Shown here one piece after another: positions 6,574-7,844 of a stretch of DNA of 7,844 nucleotides. A model generated the notes under the pieces. The model saw only the letters and a program-made list of their open reading frames with translations, had not been told where the DNA came from and searched no databases. Each line of letters begins with the position of its first letter. Position 1 is the first letter of the stretch. Made by a program: the position numbers and the translations under genes. The stretch lies in the NCBI GenBank assembly GCA_900548135.1, contig URJC01000112.1, positions 1 to 7,844 of the forward strand, in the 5' to 3' direction. This stretch comes from an uncultured Odoribacter sp. Its GTDB lineage: Bacteria > Bacteroidota > Bacteroidia > Bacteroidales > Marinifilaceae.

Positions 6574-7668
6574 TTATTTCAATAATTCAGCAATTTTATT
6601 TTTCAGTGCGTCTCCTCTCAAATCTTTTGCAATGATCACATTATTTTCGTCCAAAACGATCAGATGAGGAATTCCGTTTACAGCATATAACTGAGCAGCT
6701 TCACTACTCCAACCTTTCAGGTCAGAAACATGGTTCCAGGTCAAGTGGTCGTCTTCGATAGCTTTCAACCAGGCTTCTTTGTTGTTATCTAATGATACGC
6801 TCAGGATTTCAAGACCTTTCGGGTGGAATTCTTCGTATACTTTAACTACGTTCGGGTTTTCACCACGGCAAGGACCACACCAGGAAGCCCAGAAATCGAT
6901 TAATTTCACCTTACCTTTGATAGAATGCATAGACAATGGTTTTCCGTCAGGAGTATTCAACGTGAAGTCCGGAGCCACTTTCCCCACTGCTACTGCCGAT
7001 AATTTCTGGATTCTTTCGCTGATATTTTTTCCAGGTTCTGTTGCCTTAGCGTTGGCTCCCAGCATATCATATTTTTTAGTTAAATCTTCAACATCCAGGC
7101 TACCCATTTTGCTTGCCAGCATGTAGGCAGCAACATAAGTATCAGCATTTGCTTTCAGCAGAGCGTCTTCTTTGGCTTCAGCTTCTTCTGACAATTTGTT
7201 GAATTGTTCTTCGATTTCTTTCATTTTAGCTGCATCTTTTGCCTCAGCTGCAGTGCTATATTCTTTGTAAAGGTTAGACTGTGCTTTTCTGATTTCCATA
7301 CCAATAGCCATGAACTGATTAGCCAGGCTTTGGGTTTCAGTACCTTCGACTTTGTTTTCTGTCGGGTTGGTCGGATTCAGAGTGGCCGTGAAAGTTACAT
7401 TTTCCAGGAAAATAGGAGTTCCTCCTCTTTTGCCTTCAATGGTGATAAATGCATTTGTCAAACCGTCAGTTTTTCCGGTCAATACAAATTTACCGTCAGT
7501 AATTGCTGACTTGGCAAGTGTATCAAGACCGTCCTGGGTATTTTTTACCAAATAGGCATTTCCTGTTTGTTCTCCTTCTATTGTTCCGTTTATCGTGAAT
7601 TTAGGGGTAGAATTACATGCTGCCAAAGAAAGAGCAAGGACAGCAACCGGAAGTAAAGTTTTCTTCAT
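6574..7668 (-). CDS. DUF4369/TlpA-type thioredoxin-fold lipoprotein
   Basis: A probable periplasm-facing thiol-disulfide protein of 364 residues. MKKTLLPVAVLALSLAAC is a lipoprotein signal with lipobox LAAC and acylated C18. The following NSTPK lacks the acidic stretch that sends Bacteroidetes lipoproteins to the cell surface. Residues about 22-115 resemble DUF4369 (FTINGTIEGEQTGNAYLV), a domain often found before thioredoxins in this phylum. An alpha-helical, Glu/Lys/Ala-rich linker follows (about 115-175). The AhpC-TSA/TlpA thioredoxin domain covers about 228-364, with WASWCGPC (active cysteines C264 and C267) and the cis-proline P334 in NGIPH. A longer reading from an ATG at 7704 is possible, but that codon lies within the promoter element and adds 12 residues before a complete signal peptide, so I chose 7668. 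It is monocistronic, with its own promoter and terminator. The redox partner is unknown; oxidative-stress defence or cytochrome maturation are options. Confidence 0.92.
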   Translation of the reverse strand: MKKTLLPVAVLALSLAACNSTPKFTINGTIEGEQTGNAYLVKNTQDGLDTLAKSAITDGKFVLTGKTDGLTNAFITIEGKRGGTPIFLENVTFTATLNPTNPTENKVEGTETQSLANQFMAIGMEIRKAQSNLYKEYSTAAEAKDAAKMKEIEEQFNKLSEEAEAKEDALLKANADTYVAAYMLASKMGSLDVEDLTKKYDMLGANAKATEPGKNISERIQKLSAVAVGKVAPDFTLNTPDGKPLSMHSIKGKVKLIDFWASWCGPCRGENPNVVKVYEEFHPKGLEILSVSLDNNKEAWLKAIEDDHLTWNHVSDLKGWSSEAAQLYAVNGIPHLIVLDENNVIIAKDLRGDALKNKIAELLK

Positions 7669-7701
7669 GATTTTTGAATTTGTGATAAAAATTAACATAG
7701 A

Positions 7702-7709
7702 CAAAGATA
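7702..7709 (-). promoter_or_regulatory. predicted -7 promoter element of the thioredoxin lipoprotein gene
   Basis: The minus strand reads TATCTTTG, matching TAnnTTTG, 33 bp upstream of the chosen start codon. Transcription would begin near 7698, downstream of the alternative ATG at 7704, which supports the shorter protein. The upstream terminator hairpin occupies most of the region where a -33 element would lie. Confidence 0.6.
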
Positions 7710-7723
7710 GGGGATAAAAACAA

Positions 7724-7749
7724 CAAAACGATGCGTTTGCATCGTTTTG
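7724..7749 (-). terminator. strong hairpin terminator for a gene beyond the right edge
   Basis: CAAAACGATGC (7724-7734) and GCATCGTTTTG (7739-7749) form an 11-bp perfect stem around a 4-nt loop. On the minus strand the stem is followed by TTGTTTTTATC, a good U-rich tail. On the plus strand GCCGTG follows, so minus-strand termination fits better, although the A/T-rich arms might allow some action in both directions. It implies a minus-strand gene ending just to the right. Confidence 0.8.
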
Positions 7750-7765
7750 CCGTGTTAATGTTTAG

Positions 7766-7844
7766 TTAATCTTTTGTTTTAGGAACCAGAATTCTTTGAA
7801 TGAAATATTTATTCTGACTTTTACAAATCTTTCCTGGATAAGAC
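7766..7844 (-). CDS. possible C-terminal end of an unidentified gene entering from the right
   Basis: A minus-strand frame is open from the right edge to a TAA at 7766-7768, giving 25 codons that end in FIQRILVPKTKD. The stop lies 16 bp before the terminator stem, a natural spacing. However, a second minus frame is also open to a TAA at 7762-7764 (ending FWFLKQKIN), so the correct frame cannot be decided, and the stretch may be non-coding. I do not recognise the product. Confidence 0.3.
   Translation of the reverse strand, partial: SYPGKICKSQNKYFIQRILVPKTKD

Noticed and set aside
6779..7126. Plus-strand open frame of 115 codons opposite the thioredoxin gene
   Set aside because: It is antisense to the conserved thioredoxin domain, resembles no protein I know, and has no start context.
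7669..7704. Longer N-terminus for the thioredoxin lipoprotein (ATG at 7704)
   Set aside because: It would put 12 extra residues before a complete lipoprotein signal, and the ATG overlaps the -7 promoter box, upstream of the predicted transcription start.

Overview
The window looks like a chromosomal segment from a Bacteroidales bacterium. The evidence is a B-type (diheme cytochrome b) succinate:quinone oxidoreductase in C-A-B order, TAnnTTTG-type -7 promoter elements, AT-rich leaders without clear Shine-Dalgarno sequences, a DUF4369-thioredoxin lipoprotein, and a GH3/beta-lactamase two-domain architecture typical of that order. An Odoribacter/Butyricimonas-like or Parabacteroides-like source is my guess from the proteins and cannot be settled from this window. 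Every supported gene is on the minus strand, so transcription runs from right to left.

Layout from right to left, in the direction of transcription. (i) 7669-7844 holds a strong hairpin terminator (7724-7749), possibly preceded by the last codons of a gene lying beyond the edge, and the promoter of the next gene. (ii) 6574-7668 is a lipoprotein with a DUF4369-like N-terminus and a C-terminal TlpA-type thioredoxin domain, closed by a textbook terminator at 6515-6546. (iii) 3490-6464 is one locus that should encode a single exported protein of about 991 residues: a GH3 beta-N-acetylglucosaminidase followed by a serine beta-lactamase/esterase-like domain. It is split into two frames by a -1 shift at the heptamer A_AAA_AAG (4584-4590). 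(iv) A gap of about 200 bp contains the promoter of the respiratory operon and a perfect 7-1-7 palindrome resembling a Fur/PerR operator. (v) 3290 down to 1 is the operon for the cytochrome b (sdhC), flavoprotein (sdhA) and iron-sulfur (sdhB, cut by the window edge) subunits of succinate dehydrogenase/fumarate reductase, with a 14-bp tandem repeat and a two-part hairpin in its two intercistronic gaps.

The three sdh genes form one membrane complex linking quinone/quinol to succinate/fumarate. In Bacteroidales this complex usually works mainly as a fumarate reductase during anaerobic growth. The GH3/beta-lactamase protein probably acts on peptidoglycan-derived amino sugars or muropeptides outside the cytoplasm, and the thioredoxin lipoprotein probably handles thiols in the periplasm. 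Nothing in the sequence ties these three units into one pathway.

The observation most worth following up is the frame break. The slippery heptamer is in exactly the correct phase, and the shift restores the missing SxxK catalytic motif. No obvious stimulatory structure is visible, so a homopolymer indel (real mutation, phase variation or sequencing error) is at least as likely as programmed frameshifting. I saw no mobile element, CRISPR array, tRNA or rRNA, and no clearly new multi-gene system.
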